A stretch of 64,000 nt of DNA from Cesiribacter sp. SM1 (GTDB taxonomy: Bacteria; Bacteroidota; Bacteroidia; Cytophagales; Cyclobacteriaceae), in assembly GCF_020178975.1 (NCBI RefSeq), contig NZ_JAHXBU010000041.1, positions 62,001 to 126,000 on the forward strand, given 5' to 3'. Position numbers and translations under genes: made by a program. Below are positions 28,175 through 36,923 of this stretch, piece by piece (position 1 is the stretch's first letter; each line of letters opens with the position of its first letter). The notes under the pieces are model-generated. The model was not told where the DNA came from. It saw only the letters and a list, made by a program, of their open reading frames with translations, and did not search any database.

Positions 28175-28690
28175 TTACTTCTTCACGCCCAAAATATCCC
28201 TGAACTCTTCTTTACCTTCTGGCAGGCGCTTCAGGTTTTCGAGCATGCTAATGGAGCGGTCTATGCGGAGCTGGCTGCTTTTTACGCTGCCAGCATGATT
28301 GATGATGTAGCGCTGCATGCCGGGAGACAGCAGGTGAAAGCGACGGTTCCCCTCATCATCCTGCCGGAGTAGTTCGGCAAACTCTTCGCATACTTCTACC
28401 CCATATTTACTCCTGTCTTTCTGCAGCATTACTGCAGCCTCATCTCCAAACTTCAGGCCCAGCTTTTTCAGGCGTGCAGCATTAATGCTGATGTACGCCC
28501 TGCCTTCTCCCAGCGCCATCAATCCGCACTGAAAAGTAAGAGATCCGTTAACTGTACACAAAAGGCGCATTTTCAGGCTGCCCAGCTGCTCTACCACTTC
28601 TTTGGGTATCTCCAGGTAGGTCATGTTGTTGAGGCGCTCCAGGCGATGGATATGCGTACGAAATTGTATGCCGTCAGTGGTAACAGTCAT
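28175..28690 (-). CDS. DUF1905 / YdeI (OmpD-associated)-like protein
   Basis: A 171-residue cytoplasmic protein with two parts. The first 90 residues look like a DUF1905 beta-barrel (FRTHIHRLERLNNMTYLEIPKEV ... INAARLKKLGLKFGDEAAV; only short pieces of this are diagnostic). The C-terminal part (FHLLSPGMQRYIINHAGSVKSSQLRIDR and the closing LKRLPEGKEEFRDI) resembles the helical YdeI/OmpD-associated domain, whose PF name is linked with bacteriocin protection. The biochemical role is unknown. The start at 28690 is the first ATG. Confidence 0.7.
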   Translation of the reverse strand: MTVTTDGIQFRTHIHRLERLNNMTYLEIPKEVVEQLGSLKMRLLCTVNGSLTFQCGLMALGEGRAYISINAARLKKLGLKFGDEAAVMLQKDRSKYGVEVCEEFAELLRQDDEGNRRFHLLSPGMQRYIINHAGSVKSSQLRIDRSISMLENLKRLPEGKEEFRDILGVKK

Positions 28691-28810
28691 TACATTGATG
28701 AATTAAGCCTTACACCTGCTTAATTTATGAAATATTTAATGGCTCCACCAATAACAGCTGCGCTGCTTTTTTCTAAGAGCTCCTATAATTCCTCTACAAG
28801 CGGCGGCATA

Positions 28811-28843
28811 TTAAAAGAGGCCAGTCCTTTACAGGCTGGCCTC
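28811..28843 (-). terminator. Intrinsic terminator of the lytic transglycosylase gene
   Basis: GAGGCCAG (28817-28824) pairs with CTGGCCTC (28836-28843). CCT/AGG extends the stem inside around a TTAC loop. On the minus strand the stem is followed by TTTTAA. It lies just after the stop at 28864. Confidence 0.8.
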
Positions 28844-28863
28844 CTTAAATCAGCTTTCAGATA

Positions 28864-30426
28864 TTATTTAGCGCTGGCTAAGAGCGGTTCTTTCACGCCC
28901 TCGGGTGCTACCTCATCAGGAATAAGCTGGCGGTAGCGTGCATGGCGCTGCATGATGTTTTTTACATAACGAACCGGCTCGCTTCCGCGGCAGTAACCCA
29001 GAGAAACAACTTCGTCGTTATAAAAGGCCGGATCGGCTTTTTTCTCGATAAAATAAGCTACGTTATCTTCCCACACCTGCGGATCACGACCATGCTTACG
29101 GGCAAGCTTACGGCCGTCGAGTACATGACCCTGCCCTACGTTATAGGAAGCCAGTACAAACTTTTTCCGCTCATCCGGGTCTGGTACCTCATCTGCCCAG
29201 AACTTATCGAGCCACTGCAGGTAACTGGCACCTGCCATAATGCTCTGGCGTGGATCCATGGGATCTGCTGCGCCAAATATCTCCGCTGTTTCGGGCATGA
29301 GCTGCATGAGGCCTGATGCACCCATCCATGACTCTGCCTCCGGATTAAACTTGCTCTCCTGGTATACCACTGCTGCCAGCAGGCGCCAGTCCCAGCCAAT
29401 TTTAGCGGCAGCGTCTTTTATGTGCTTGTCGTACGGCGACAGCTGGCTTCCGCTAATGCTGGAGTAGCTGCTGCTCGCAAGCATTTTCATGTTGCTGCGG
29501 TTCTTGAAATACTTATTGTAGATAACTGCGTAATCGGGGGTTTTGCGAATATCCTTTATCCAGCTGTTTACTGCTTTCAGGAGTTCCGGGGCATTCGTGC
29601 GTACGCCCCAGGCAATGCGCTGATGAAAGCTTAGAGGAGTTTTCACATCCAGGTTAGCATAATAAGCAGCATTCAGCTGTGCTATATTCTCATCAGCTAC
29701 GGTATAGTCTATTTCGCCCTTGGCTACTTTCTTAATGAGCGCTTCTACCTCAACGGAAGGATCTTCCTCCCTGATCGTGATATCAGACCCGATCTCGTCG
29801 GAAAGGTTTACCAGCCGGGAGAAATGGGAGGAGTTCTTCTTCACATAAACCTCTTTGCCTGCCAGATCCAGCGGATTGCGGATCAGCTTTTTGTCGATGT
29901 TATCGAGGGTCATGTTACGCCAGGCCTTGGGCTTGCGTTGTACCAGCACCTGCCGCACCTCATTATGATGGAGCGTGAACGCAATCTTAGCCCGCCGCTC
30001 TTTGGTGATGGTAAGGTTGTGCGCAATAATATCGCCTTCTCCGCGCTGCAGCATTTCAAAGGCTTTATCCAGGCTGGTAGTAATTACGATCTCCAGGTCC
30101 ACACCCAGCTTTTGCGCCAGGCGGGTGAGTAGGTCGTACTCATAGCCCATGGCCTGCCCTTTATAGATAAAATAGCTGGTTGAGCTGTTATCCACAATGG
30201 CAATAAGCCTTCCGCGCTTTTTAATCTGGGGCAAATCCAGCTCAACAGGTTCTTCTGCAGGGGCATCGGATAGTCCTCCAACCAGAGAAAGAGAAAGCAG
30301 ATCTGCATGTTGGGTATCGGAATTAGTGGACTTGCATGATAACAGCACCAAAAATAGGCAAGCTGTACAAAATGATGCTCTCCACTGCTTAAGCGATACC
30401 TGCTTGTTCAGTTTTATTTCATTCAT
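28864..30426 (-). CDS. mltF: MltF-like lytic murein transglycosylase (lipoprotein)
   Basis: A 520-residue protein. The N-terminus has a signal peptide with lipobox LLSCKS (Cys near residue 31), so it is anchored in a membrane and faces the periplasm. The middle (about 70-310) is a type 3 solute-binding domain (GRLIAIVDNSSTSYFIYKGQAMGYEYD and ERRAKIAFT are partial hallmarks), and the C-terminus (about 325-480) is a lysozyme-like SLT domain with the catalytic Glu in VYQESKFNPEA, then GASGLMQLMPETAE and ASYNVGQGHV. This two-domain order is that of E. coli MltF, which cuts peptidoglycan and forms anhydro-muropeptides. Monocistronic. No sign of damage. Confidence 0.92.
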   Translation of the reverse strand: MNEIKLNKQVSLKQWRASFCTACLFLVLLSCKSTNSDTQHADLLSLSLVGGLSDAPAEEPVELDLPQIKKRGRLIAIVDNSSTSYFIYKGQAMGYEYDLLTRLAQKLGVDLEIVITTSLDKAFEMLQRGEGDIIAHNLTITKERRAKIAFTLHHNEVRQVLVQRKPKAWRNMTLDNIDKKLIRNPLDLAGKEVYVKKNSSHFSRLVNLSDEIGSDITIREEDPSVEVEALIKKVAKGEIDYTVADENIAQLNAAYYANLDVKTPLSFHQRIAWGVRTNAPELLKAVNSWIKDIRKTPDYAVIYNKYFKNRSNMKMLASSSYSSISGSQLSPYDKHIKDAAAKIGWDWRLLAAVVYQESKFNPEAESWMGASGLMQLMPETAEIFGAADPMDPRQSIMAGASYLQWLDKFWADEVPDPDERKKFVLASYNVGQGHVLDGRKLARKHGRDPQVWEDNVAYFIEKKADPAFYNDEVVSLGYCRGSEPVRYVKNIMQRHARYRQLIPDEVAPEGVKEPLLASAK

Positions 30427-31099
30427 AACTCTGTTTTTGGGCTATAACCAACGCTCAAAATGAGCCAATTACAGCAGGTGAACAACAGAATTGTTGGCAA
30501 CATACAAAAAAATATTAAAATAACAAAATAGCAGTCAGTACTGGCTGCTATCAGGCTGTATGTTGAGCAACAACCAGACCAAAAAATTGGGTTAGGTCTG
30601 GCTCCTGACTTCGTCAAAAAATCTTTGTATACAACGCATAATATAGCTCAGAAGTTGTAGCATTTTTCCTGGAAATCAAACAAATCCAAAAGTTGGGTGG
30701 TGTTACGATTATTGAAAGAGGTCTAAGCGAGACTAAAAAATCATCTCATATACTACCCGTTCAATGTTTTTAGCCATCGATTCCCCACCTAACTTGCATA
30801 AGCATCAGATAAGATTTTCTTTTTTATGTACAAATGTTTAAAGGTGTCTGCTGCCATTTTACAGACTCTCACAAAGGTCTAAACAACCTTTTTGTATGAT
30901 GGTGTATGCCGCTTCGGAACTGTGGGGAAAGTAAGATCTGCTGATGATTTTTTTAGGAGCTGCCGGGGCAGTAACTGCCAGCCTGTAAACAATGCTTCAG
31001 TTTATGGAGAGGAGCAGGCCTGATCTTCTATAAAAGAAAAGCCTGTTCATGCTTTCAATATCAGCACGAACAGGCCATGATCAGTATTTACAATACGCG
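30427..31099. other. Intergenic region between mltF and the efflux operon
   Basis: About 670 AT-rich bases between mltF (start) and the tolC-like gene (stop), both on the minus strand. It holds the efflux-operon terminator (31031-31075) and, closer to mltF, a hairpin CCAGACC (30574-30580) / GGTCTGG (30595-30601) with a 14-base loop. I see no open frame or RNA gene that I can support. Confidence 0.5.
31031..31075 (-). terminator. Intrinsic terminator of the RND efflux operon
   Basis: GCCTGTTC (31041-31048) pairs with GAACAGGC (31068-31075), and TGCT/AGCA extends the stem inside beyond one mismatch. On the minus strand the stem is followed by TTTTCTTTT. It lies 25 bases beyond the stop of the TolC-like gene. 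Confidence 0.85.
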
Positions 31100-32419
31100 C
31101 TACAGGTCCAGATTTCCTGCAATTTCTTTAAGGGCAACTTCGCCTATTTTCGCCTGGTACAGTGCGTTGCTGTACCTTACTGTTGCATTAACATAGTTTA
31201 GTTGCGCATCTCTCACTTCCATGGTGGTGATACTGCCCAGGCGGTATTTTTCCATGGTAATATCAAGGTTTTGCCTTGCTATACGCTGATTCTTTTCCTC
31301 CAGCTTAACCAGCGTTAGGTTGGTAAGGTAGGTTTGATAGGTGGCAGCTAACTGCGATTGTATGTTCTGCTTTACCTGCTCAAGCTGTAAGGCGGCTGAA
31401 TTCAGCATAATATCAGCATTCTGCTCAATCCTCCTCTGGTTTAAACCATTGAATATATTTACTGAGGCAGATACACCATAAGTAAAGCCATTACCGGTAG
31501 AAAGCGTTGAGAACCCCAGGGCAGATGCATTTCTGGTAAAGTTATAGCCTGTATTAAGGCCGATAACGGGGTATCGGGAGGCTCTGGCCTGTTTGTTTTC
31601 CAGCTCGGCAATCCGCCTGTTCAACACAGCCGCCTGCAGCGCCGGGTTTTGCTGGTTAGCCAGTGTGGAAAGATCAGCCAGGGATAAGCCCTCTTCGATC
31701 TGAATGCTGTCTGAAACCCTAAAATGAATGTTTACATCACGGGCCATGATCTCGTTCAGCAGGATCTGTGTATTACGGTAAAGCTCTTTTTGCCGCAGCA
31801 GGTTGGTGGTATCGGTATTAAAATCTACCTGGGCATTAAGTACTTCCAGGCGGGCAGCTTTTCCAATTTCAAAGCGTGTCTGTGCCAGCTCCACCCTAAA
31901 GCGGGATAGCGACACAGCGGTGTCGAAGGCCTGCAGCTGGAGCTGTTGCTGCACCAGGTCGTAGTAAACACTGATTACATCGCTCACACGGGCCAATACT
32001 GTTTGCTGTAGATTAGCCTCACCCAGCTTTTGCAGCTCCTGCAATTGTTCATAACGGGCAAACATCCCGAATCCATCAAAAATAGTCCAGCTAAGGCCTA
32101 CGCCGTAGTTCAGGTTAGAGCCACGCCCCCAGTTTACTTCATTTACCTGTCCGTCGGCGCGCGTTTGTGAGCTATTCTGGATGGAGTTATTATTGATTAC
32201 TGTTCCGGTAACTACCGGCAGCATTCCTGCATTTCCGCGGCTTACGTTGTTTTCGGCAATTAATTCATCGTTGGCCGATAGCTTAATGTCGTAGTTACGC
32301 TCCAGCGCTATTTTAACAGCCTCTTCTAAGGTTAAAAGCTCCTGCGCCTTTGCCTCCCCCACGCTTAAAACCAGCAGGAGGAAGAAGAGGCGCAGCAGGC
32401 CTTTTTTATTTTTTAGCAT
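31100..32419 (-). CDS. TolC family outer-membrane efflux protein
   Basis: A 439-residue outer-membrane channel subunit. A signal peptide (LLRLFFLLLVLSVGEAKAQ) precedes two internally repeated OEP domains with long amphipathic helices (LTLEEAVKIALERNYDIKL near 30; NRRIAELENKQARASRYP near 280) and short strand segments. The pattern VILGxxRYDIxL seen in OEP proteins is approximated by LEVLNAQVDFN and MEVRDAQLNYVNA. It is the last gene of the efflux operon: it starts 18 bases after the RND pump stop and ends at the operon terminator. Together the three products should form a tripartite exporter across both membranes. Confidence 0.93.
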   Translation of the reverse strand: MLKNKKGLLRLFFLLLVLSVGEAKAQELLTLEEAVKIALERNYDIKLSANDELIAENNVSRGNAGMLPVVTGTVINNNSIQNSSQTRADGQVNEVNWGRGSNLNYGVGLSWTIFDGFGMFARYEQLQELQKLGEANLQQTVLARVSDVISVYYDLVQQQLQLQAFDTAVSLSRFRVELAQTRFEIGKAARLEVLNAQVDFNTDTTNLLRQKELYRNTQILLNEIMARDVNIHFRVSDSIQIEEGLSLADLSTLANQQNPALQAAVLNRRIAELENKQARASRYPVIGLNTGYNFTRNASALGFSTLSTGNGFTYGVSASVNIFNGLNQRRIEQNADIMLNSAALQLEQVKQNIQSQLAATYQTYLTNLTLVKLEEKNQRIARQNLDITMEKYRLGSITTMEVRDAQLNYVNATVRYSNALYQAKIGEVALKEIAGNLDL

Positions 32420-32437
32420 AATAACAATTGATCTTTA

Positions 32438-35400
32438 TTAATGAGCAACGGCTTTTTCGTACTCTTCAATGTGGTCGAACTCCGGATGGTGTTTCCGTTC
32501 TCTGGACCACATAGAGTAAATGGCCGGAATCACAAAGAGGGTAAGAATAAGCGAGAAGATTGTTCCACCCACAATTACCACACCCATACCCATTCGGCTT
32601 TGTGCAGCAGCACCCAGGGCAAGTGCAATAGGCAACGCACCCAGGGCAATCGTTAAGCTCGTCATCAGAATTGGCCGTAAGCGGGCTTCTGAGGCTTCCA
32701 TAATGGCATCCATTTTAGATTTGCCCTCTTCGCGTAACTGGTTAGCAAACTCCACAATGAGGATACCGTTTTTGGTTACCAGGCCAATGAGCATGATAGT
32801 ACCAATCTGGCTGAAGATATTCCAGGTTTGGCCGAATAGCCACAGCGAGAGCATGGCACCGGCTACCGCCATGGGTACCGTTAAAATAATGATGAACGGA
32901 TCAACAAAGCTTTCGAACTGTGCTGCCAGAATCAGGTAAATGAGCAGCAGCGCAAGGCCAAATGCAAAGGCTGTGTTGGAGTTACTTTCCACAAAGTCGC
33001 GCGACTCGCCACCAAGGTCTGTAGAGAAAGACTCATCCAGCACCTGGTCTCTGATCCGGTCCATGGCTTCAATACCATCACTAATGCTTTTACCTGGTGC
33101 CAGACCAGCCGATACTGTGGCAGATAAATAGCGGTTGTTGTGGTACAGCTGCGGCGGACTGCTGCGCTCCTCCAGGGTTACAAGGTTATCGAGCTGAATC
33201 AGCTGCCCTGTAGAACTGCGTACAAAGAGTGAGGTCAGGTCCATGGGGTCATCGCGGTCCAGGCGGTCAAACTGGCCCATTACCTGGTACTGGCGACCGT
33301 TCATGAGGAAGTACCCGAAACGCTGCCCGCTAAGCGAAAGCTGCAGTGTTTGGGCCACATCTATCACAGACACACCTAAGCTCTGGGCTTTTTCGCGGTC
33401 AATGGTAATGTTGATTTCCGGCTTGTTGAACTTAAGGTCTACATCGGCCATGGTAAAGGTTGGGTCCTGGCTTACCGCCTCCATAAACTCCGGTACTTTT
33501 TCCTCCAGCTGCGCAAAATTAGGCGCCTGAATGATGTACTGGATGGGCAGGCCTCCCCTGCGGTTAACCGATATGGTAGGCTGCTGAATAACATTGGTGC
33601 GGGCTTCGGGATAGCGGCGCAGCAAGCCAGCCAGGTCATCTGCTATTTCATCCTGTGTGCGTTCGCGCTCTTCTGGTGGCGATAAGGCCATACGCATAAT
33701 ACCCCTGTTGATAGAGGATGCGCCCCAGCCCGGAGAAGTAATCACCAGGTTCACCTGCTTTTCGGGAACGGTGTCATTTACAAGCGTATTCAGTTCCTCC
33801 ATAAAGCGCTCCATGTATTCATAAGAGGCGCCTTCGGGGCCGGTTGCATAAATGCGTATCAGGCTTCGGTCATCATAGGGAGCGGTTTCTTTTTCCAGCG
33901 TAATGTAGAAAAATGCAGTCAGGCCCAGGCAGGCAAAGATAATGGGGAAGCTAAGCCACTTTTTCTTCATAAAGCTTCGCAGCGATGATGCATAGCTGCT
34001 GTTCATTTTCTGGAACATAGGCTCTGTCCACTCATAGAACCTGGAGCGTTTGTGTGTGCCGCCTTTCATTAAGTAGGCGTTCAGCATTGGCGTTAAAGTG
34101 AGGGAAACAAAGGCTGAAATCAATACAGCTGCGCCAATCACCACACCAAACTCACGGAAGAGCCTGCCCACAAATCCCTCCAGGAATATTACTGGTAAGA
34201 ACACTGCTGCCAGGGTAATTGAAATAGAAATTACCGCCAGGAAAATCTCGTTAGAGCCTTTGATAGCCGCCTCAATGGGCGACATACCTTCTTCTACTTT
34301 CTTGTAAATATTCTCTGTTACCACAATACCATCGTCTACCACCAGGCCCGTAGCCAGTACAATAGCCAGCAGGGTAAGCACATTGATGGAGAAGCCAAAC
34401 AGGTACATGACAAAGAAGGTGGCGATCAGGGAAACCGGAATGTCTATCAGCGGACGGAAGGCAATGCCCCAATCCCGGAAGAAGAGGTATATAATGGCGA
34501 TAACCAGTATCAGCGCAATAAGAATGGTTTCGGCGACCTCTACAACAGATTTTTTGATGAACACGGTATTGTCCATCGCAATATCCAGCTGTATATCTGA
34601 GGGCAGCTCTGTTTTCAGCTTTTCATACTGGTCATAGAAGTTACCGGCAATTTCCAGGTAGTTGGTGCCTGGCTGCGGAATAATGGCCATGCCTACCATG
34701 GGTGTGCCAGATTCCGTCATTTTAGTTTCCAGGTTCTCCGCGCTAAGCTCAGCCCGGCCTATATCACTAAAACGTGTTATGGTTTCGCCCTTAGAGGCAA
34801 TGATCAGGTTGTTAAACTGCTCCTCGGTAGAGAGGTTTCCTAAGGTTCTGATGGTTAGCTCTGTGTTGCTGCCACTTACTTTTCCGGTAGGCAGCTCCAC
34901 GTTCTGCTTGTTAAGGGCTGTGCGAACATCTCCAACCGTTAAGCCGTAGGAGGCGAGCTTCATGGGGTCCAGCCACAGGCGCATGGCATAGCGCTTCTGC
35001 CCCCAGATCTGAACACTACTCACGCCCGGAATGGTCTGGAGGCGCTGTGAGATCGTATTCTCTGCATAATCGGAAATCTCCAGCTGACTACGGGTATTAC
35101 TCCGTACCGTCATGGTGATGATAGGTTCGGAGTCGGCATCGGCCTTGGAAACAACCGGTGGGGCATCCAGGTCTTCGGGTAAGCTTCTTACCGCCTGCGA
35201 TACTTTATCGCGCACGTCGTTCGCAGCCACCTCCAGGTCTTTATCCAGGTTAAACTCTATGTTAATGCTGCTGGAGCCCTGGTTACTGGTAGAGGATATA
35301 TTCCGGATACCGTCAATAGAATTGATGGCCTTTTCCAGGGGCTCGGTAATTTGTGATTCAATAATATCGGAGTTGGCACCAGAATAGCTGGTACGCACCG

Positions 35401-35536
35401 ACACAATGGCCGGATCTATAGACGGATATTCACGAACGCCCAGGAAGGTGTACCCAATTACCCCAAACAGCATCAGGAGCAGGTTGAGCACGATCGTGAA
35501 GACCGGCCGTTTTATACTAGTTGTTGATAAACTCAT
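32438..35536 (-). CDS. RND efflux pump permease (HAE1 type)
   Basis: A 1032-residue inner-membrane proton antiporter of the AcrB/MexB class, which picks up drugs or other hydrophobic compounds and passes them to a TolC-type channel. The protein shows the usual 12-helix plan with large periplasmic loops after helices 1 and 7: N-terminal SIKRPVFTIVLNLLLMLFGVIGY, the charged helix region LATGLVVDDGIVVTENI with the paired Asp residues used for proton relay, and IGLVTKNGILIVEFANQLRE in the second half. Length and pattern are normal. Middle gene of the operon; it starts 14 bases after the adaptor gene. The real substrate cannot be deduced. Confidence 0.95.
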   Translation of the reverse strand: MSLSTTSIKRPVFTIVLNLLLMLFGVIGYTFLGVREYPSIDPAIVSVRTSYSGANSDIIESQITEPLEKAINSIDGIRNISSTSNQGSSSINIEFNLDKDLEVAANDVRDKVSQAVRSLPEDLDAPPVVSKADADSEPIITMTVRSNTRSQLEISDYAENTISQRLQTIPGVSSVQIWGQKRYAMRLWLDPMKLASYGLTVGDVRTALNKQNVELPTGKVSGSNTELTIRTLGNLSTEEQFNNLIIASKGETITRFSDIGRAELSAENLETKMTESGTPMVGMAIIPQPGTNYLEIAGNFYDQYEKLKTELPSDIQLDIAMDNTVFIKKSVVEVAETILIALILVIAIIYLFFRDWGIAFRPLIDIPVSLIATFFVMYLFGFSINVLTLLAIVLATGLVVDDGIVVTENIYKKVEEGMSPIEAAIKGSNEIFLAVISISITLAAVFLPVIFLEGFVGRLFREFGVVIGAAVLISAFVSLTLTPMLNAYLMKGGTHKRSRFYEWTEPMFQKMNSSYASSLRSFMKKKWLSFPIIFACLGLTAFFYITLEKETAPYDDRSLIRIYATGPEGASYEYMERFMEELNTLVNDTVPEKQVNLVITSPGWGASSINRGIMRMALSPPEERERTQDEIADDLAGLLRRYPEARTNVIQQPTISVNRRGGLPIQYIIQAPNFAQLEEKVPEFMEAVSQDPTFTMADVDLKFNKPEINITIDREKAQSLGVSVIDVAQTLQLSLSGQRFGYFLMNGRQYQVMGQFDRLDRDDPMDLTSLFVRSSTGQLIQLDNLVTLEERSSPPQLYHNNRYLSATVSAGLAPGKSISDGIEAMDRIRDQVLDESFSTDLGGESRDFVESNSNTAFAFGLALLLIYLILAAQFESFVDPFIIILTVPMAVAGAMLSLWLFGQTWNIFSQIGTIMLIGLVTKNGILIVEFANQLREEGKSKMDAIMEASEARLRPILMTSLTIALGALPIALALGAAAQSRMGMGVVIVGGTIFSLILTLFVIPAIYSMWSRERKHHPEFDHIEEYEKAVAH

Positions 35537-35550
35537 GCTATTTTAGATAT

Positions 35551-36624
35551 TTATGGCTTTGCCAGGGCTACACGCACAGGGCTTCCTGCCTTTAGGGTCA
35601 TTACACCGGTGGTCAAAACCGTATCGCCGGCGCTTAAGCCGGAGGTAACCAGCAGATCTTTTTCTGTACGGGTGCTGGTTTCGATCATTACTTCTTTGGC
35701 TTTGCCATTTTCTGCGATGAATACCTTCTTACCATTTTGCACAGGCACTACTGCCTGGGTAGGTATCAGGAGTGCATCTGAAATAACTGTGAGTGGCAGC
35801 TGTATATTCGCAAAAGAACCAGGGCGCAGGGCTCCATCTGAATTATCGGCGCGGGCGCGCAGTTGCAGGCTTCTGGTAGAGGCTTCAATAGCCGGCTCTA
35901 TGGCGTAAACAGTAGCATTGAACTTATTAGGTGAGCCAGCCACTGTAAAGGTTAATTCTGTGTTTTCCTTCACCTGGGCTGCATATTTCTCCGGCACTGC
36001 AAATGTTAACTTTACCGGATTTACACTTACCAGGTTAGTGATTATCATATCAGGAGACAGGTAGCTGCCTTCAGAGATGGATCTTAAGCCTACTTTACCG
36101 GCAAAGGGAGCGGTAACAGAGGTTTTAGCCAGTTGTGCCTGCACAAGCTGTATCTGTGCCTTTGCAGTTTTTAGTTCGGCGCTGGCCACATCATATTCTT
36201 CGCGGCTGATGGCTTCTTTTTCAAGCAGCAGGCGGGCACGTCTTTCATTTTCTTCGGCCAGGGCCTGCCGTGTCTGGGCCTGGGCCAGTTGTGCTCTAAG
36301 CTCCGAGTCATCAATTTTCACCAGCACCTGGCCTTTTCGCACCTCGCTACCTTCCTGAAAGTTAATGCTGCGCACCAGACCCGATACCTGCCCTCTGACC
36401 TGCACCTGCTCATTAGCCTCGATAGAGCCGGTTACAGCAAGTGAATTAGCAAATCTCTGCGGAGTGGCAACTATGCCATTCACCTGCATGGCCGGCGCAC
36501 CGCCCGGGCCTTTTCCGCCACCGGGGCCTGCTTCGGCCTGCGCTTTGTTGCTGGAGATCCGGTAATATACCAAAGCACCCAGGCCGACAATAAGAATGGC
36601 GTAAACAATATGTTTGATTTTCAT
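35551..36624 (-). CDS. RND efflux periplasmic adaptor (membrane fusion protein)
   Basis: A 357-residue adaptor starting at the ATG at 36622-36624, where MKIKHIVYAILIVGLGALVYY forms one N-terminal membrane anchor. An upstream start at 36714 would add 30 residues before this anchor and is less likely. A Gly/Pro-rich linker follows, then the barrel-sandwich lipoyl half (QVRGQVSGLVRSINFQEGSEVRKGQ, partly), an alpha-hairpin (LAQAQTRQALAEENERRARLL), the second half (TVTAPFAGKVGLRSISEGSYL, partly) and a beta-barrel domain ending GSPVRVALAK. It has no lipobox. First gene of the three-gene operon with the RND pump and TolC-like subunits. Confidence 0.93.
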   Translation of the reverse strand: MKIKHIVYAILIVGLGALVYYRISSNKAQAEAGPGGGKGPGGAPAMQVNGIVATPQRFANSLAVTGSIEANEQVQVRGQVSGLVRSINFQEGSEVRKGQVLVKIDDSELRAQLAQAQTRQALAEENERRARLLLEKEAISREEYDVASAELKTAKAQIQLVQAQLAKTSVTAPFAGKVGLRSISEGSYLSPDMIITNLVSVNPVKLTFAVPEKYAAQVKENTELTFTVAGSPNKFNATVYAIEPAIEASTRSLQLRARADNSDGALRPGSFANIQLPLTVISDALLIPTQAVVPVQNGKKVFIAENGKAKEVMIETSTRTEKDLLVTSGLSAGDTVLTTGVMTLKAGSPVRVALAKP

Positions 36625-36842
36625 AGAGGCAATTAGTAATAAAATAAGGTTTGAAAAAAGCTCAGAAAACAGGCAAAAACCAGTTAGTGAAGAATTTTTC
36701 CACAATAATAACAACTGAATCAGCAGAGGCCAAAGTTCCTCACTAACAGAATAGGTTCGGGCTCTTCTTTAGCCGCGCAGAAGGGCCCGAGATAAAAGGT
36801 AAGGCTGTGCATCATAAACAGTATTCTATGTGTTGGTTAATC

Positions 36843-36875
36843 AAAAAAAGCCGGCTTTATCAGCCGGCTTTTTTT
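36843..36875 (-). terminator. Perfect intrinsic terminator of the TonB-dependent receptor gene
   Basis: AAAAAAAGCCGGCT (36843-36856) and AGCCGGCTTTTTTT (36862-36875) form a perfect stem with a 5-base loop. AGCCGGCT is itself palindromic. On the minus strand it follows the stop at 36924 and ends in a run of seven T; it would also stop plus-strand transcripts. Confidence 0.9.
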
Positions 36876-36923
36876 AGATGTATATTCTTTCAGAAGGTTT
36901 AATCCTTACTGTAGATTTTTTAT

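Noticed and set aside
36625-36714. Upstream start for the efflux adaptor at 36714
   Set aside because: It would put 30 residues before the membrane anchor; the ATG at 36622-36624 gives the normal start of the family.
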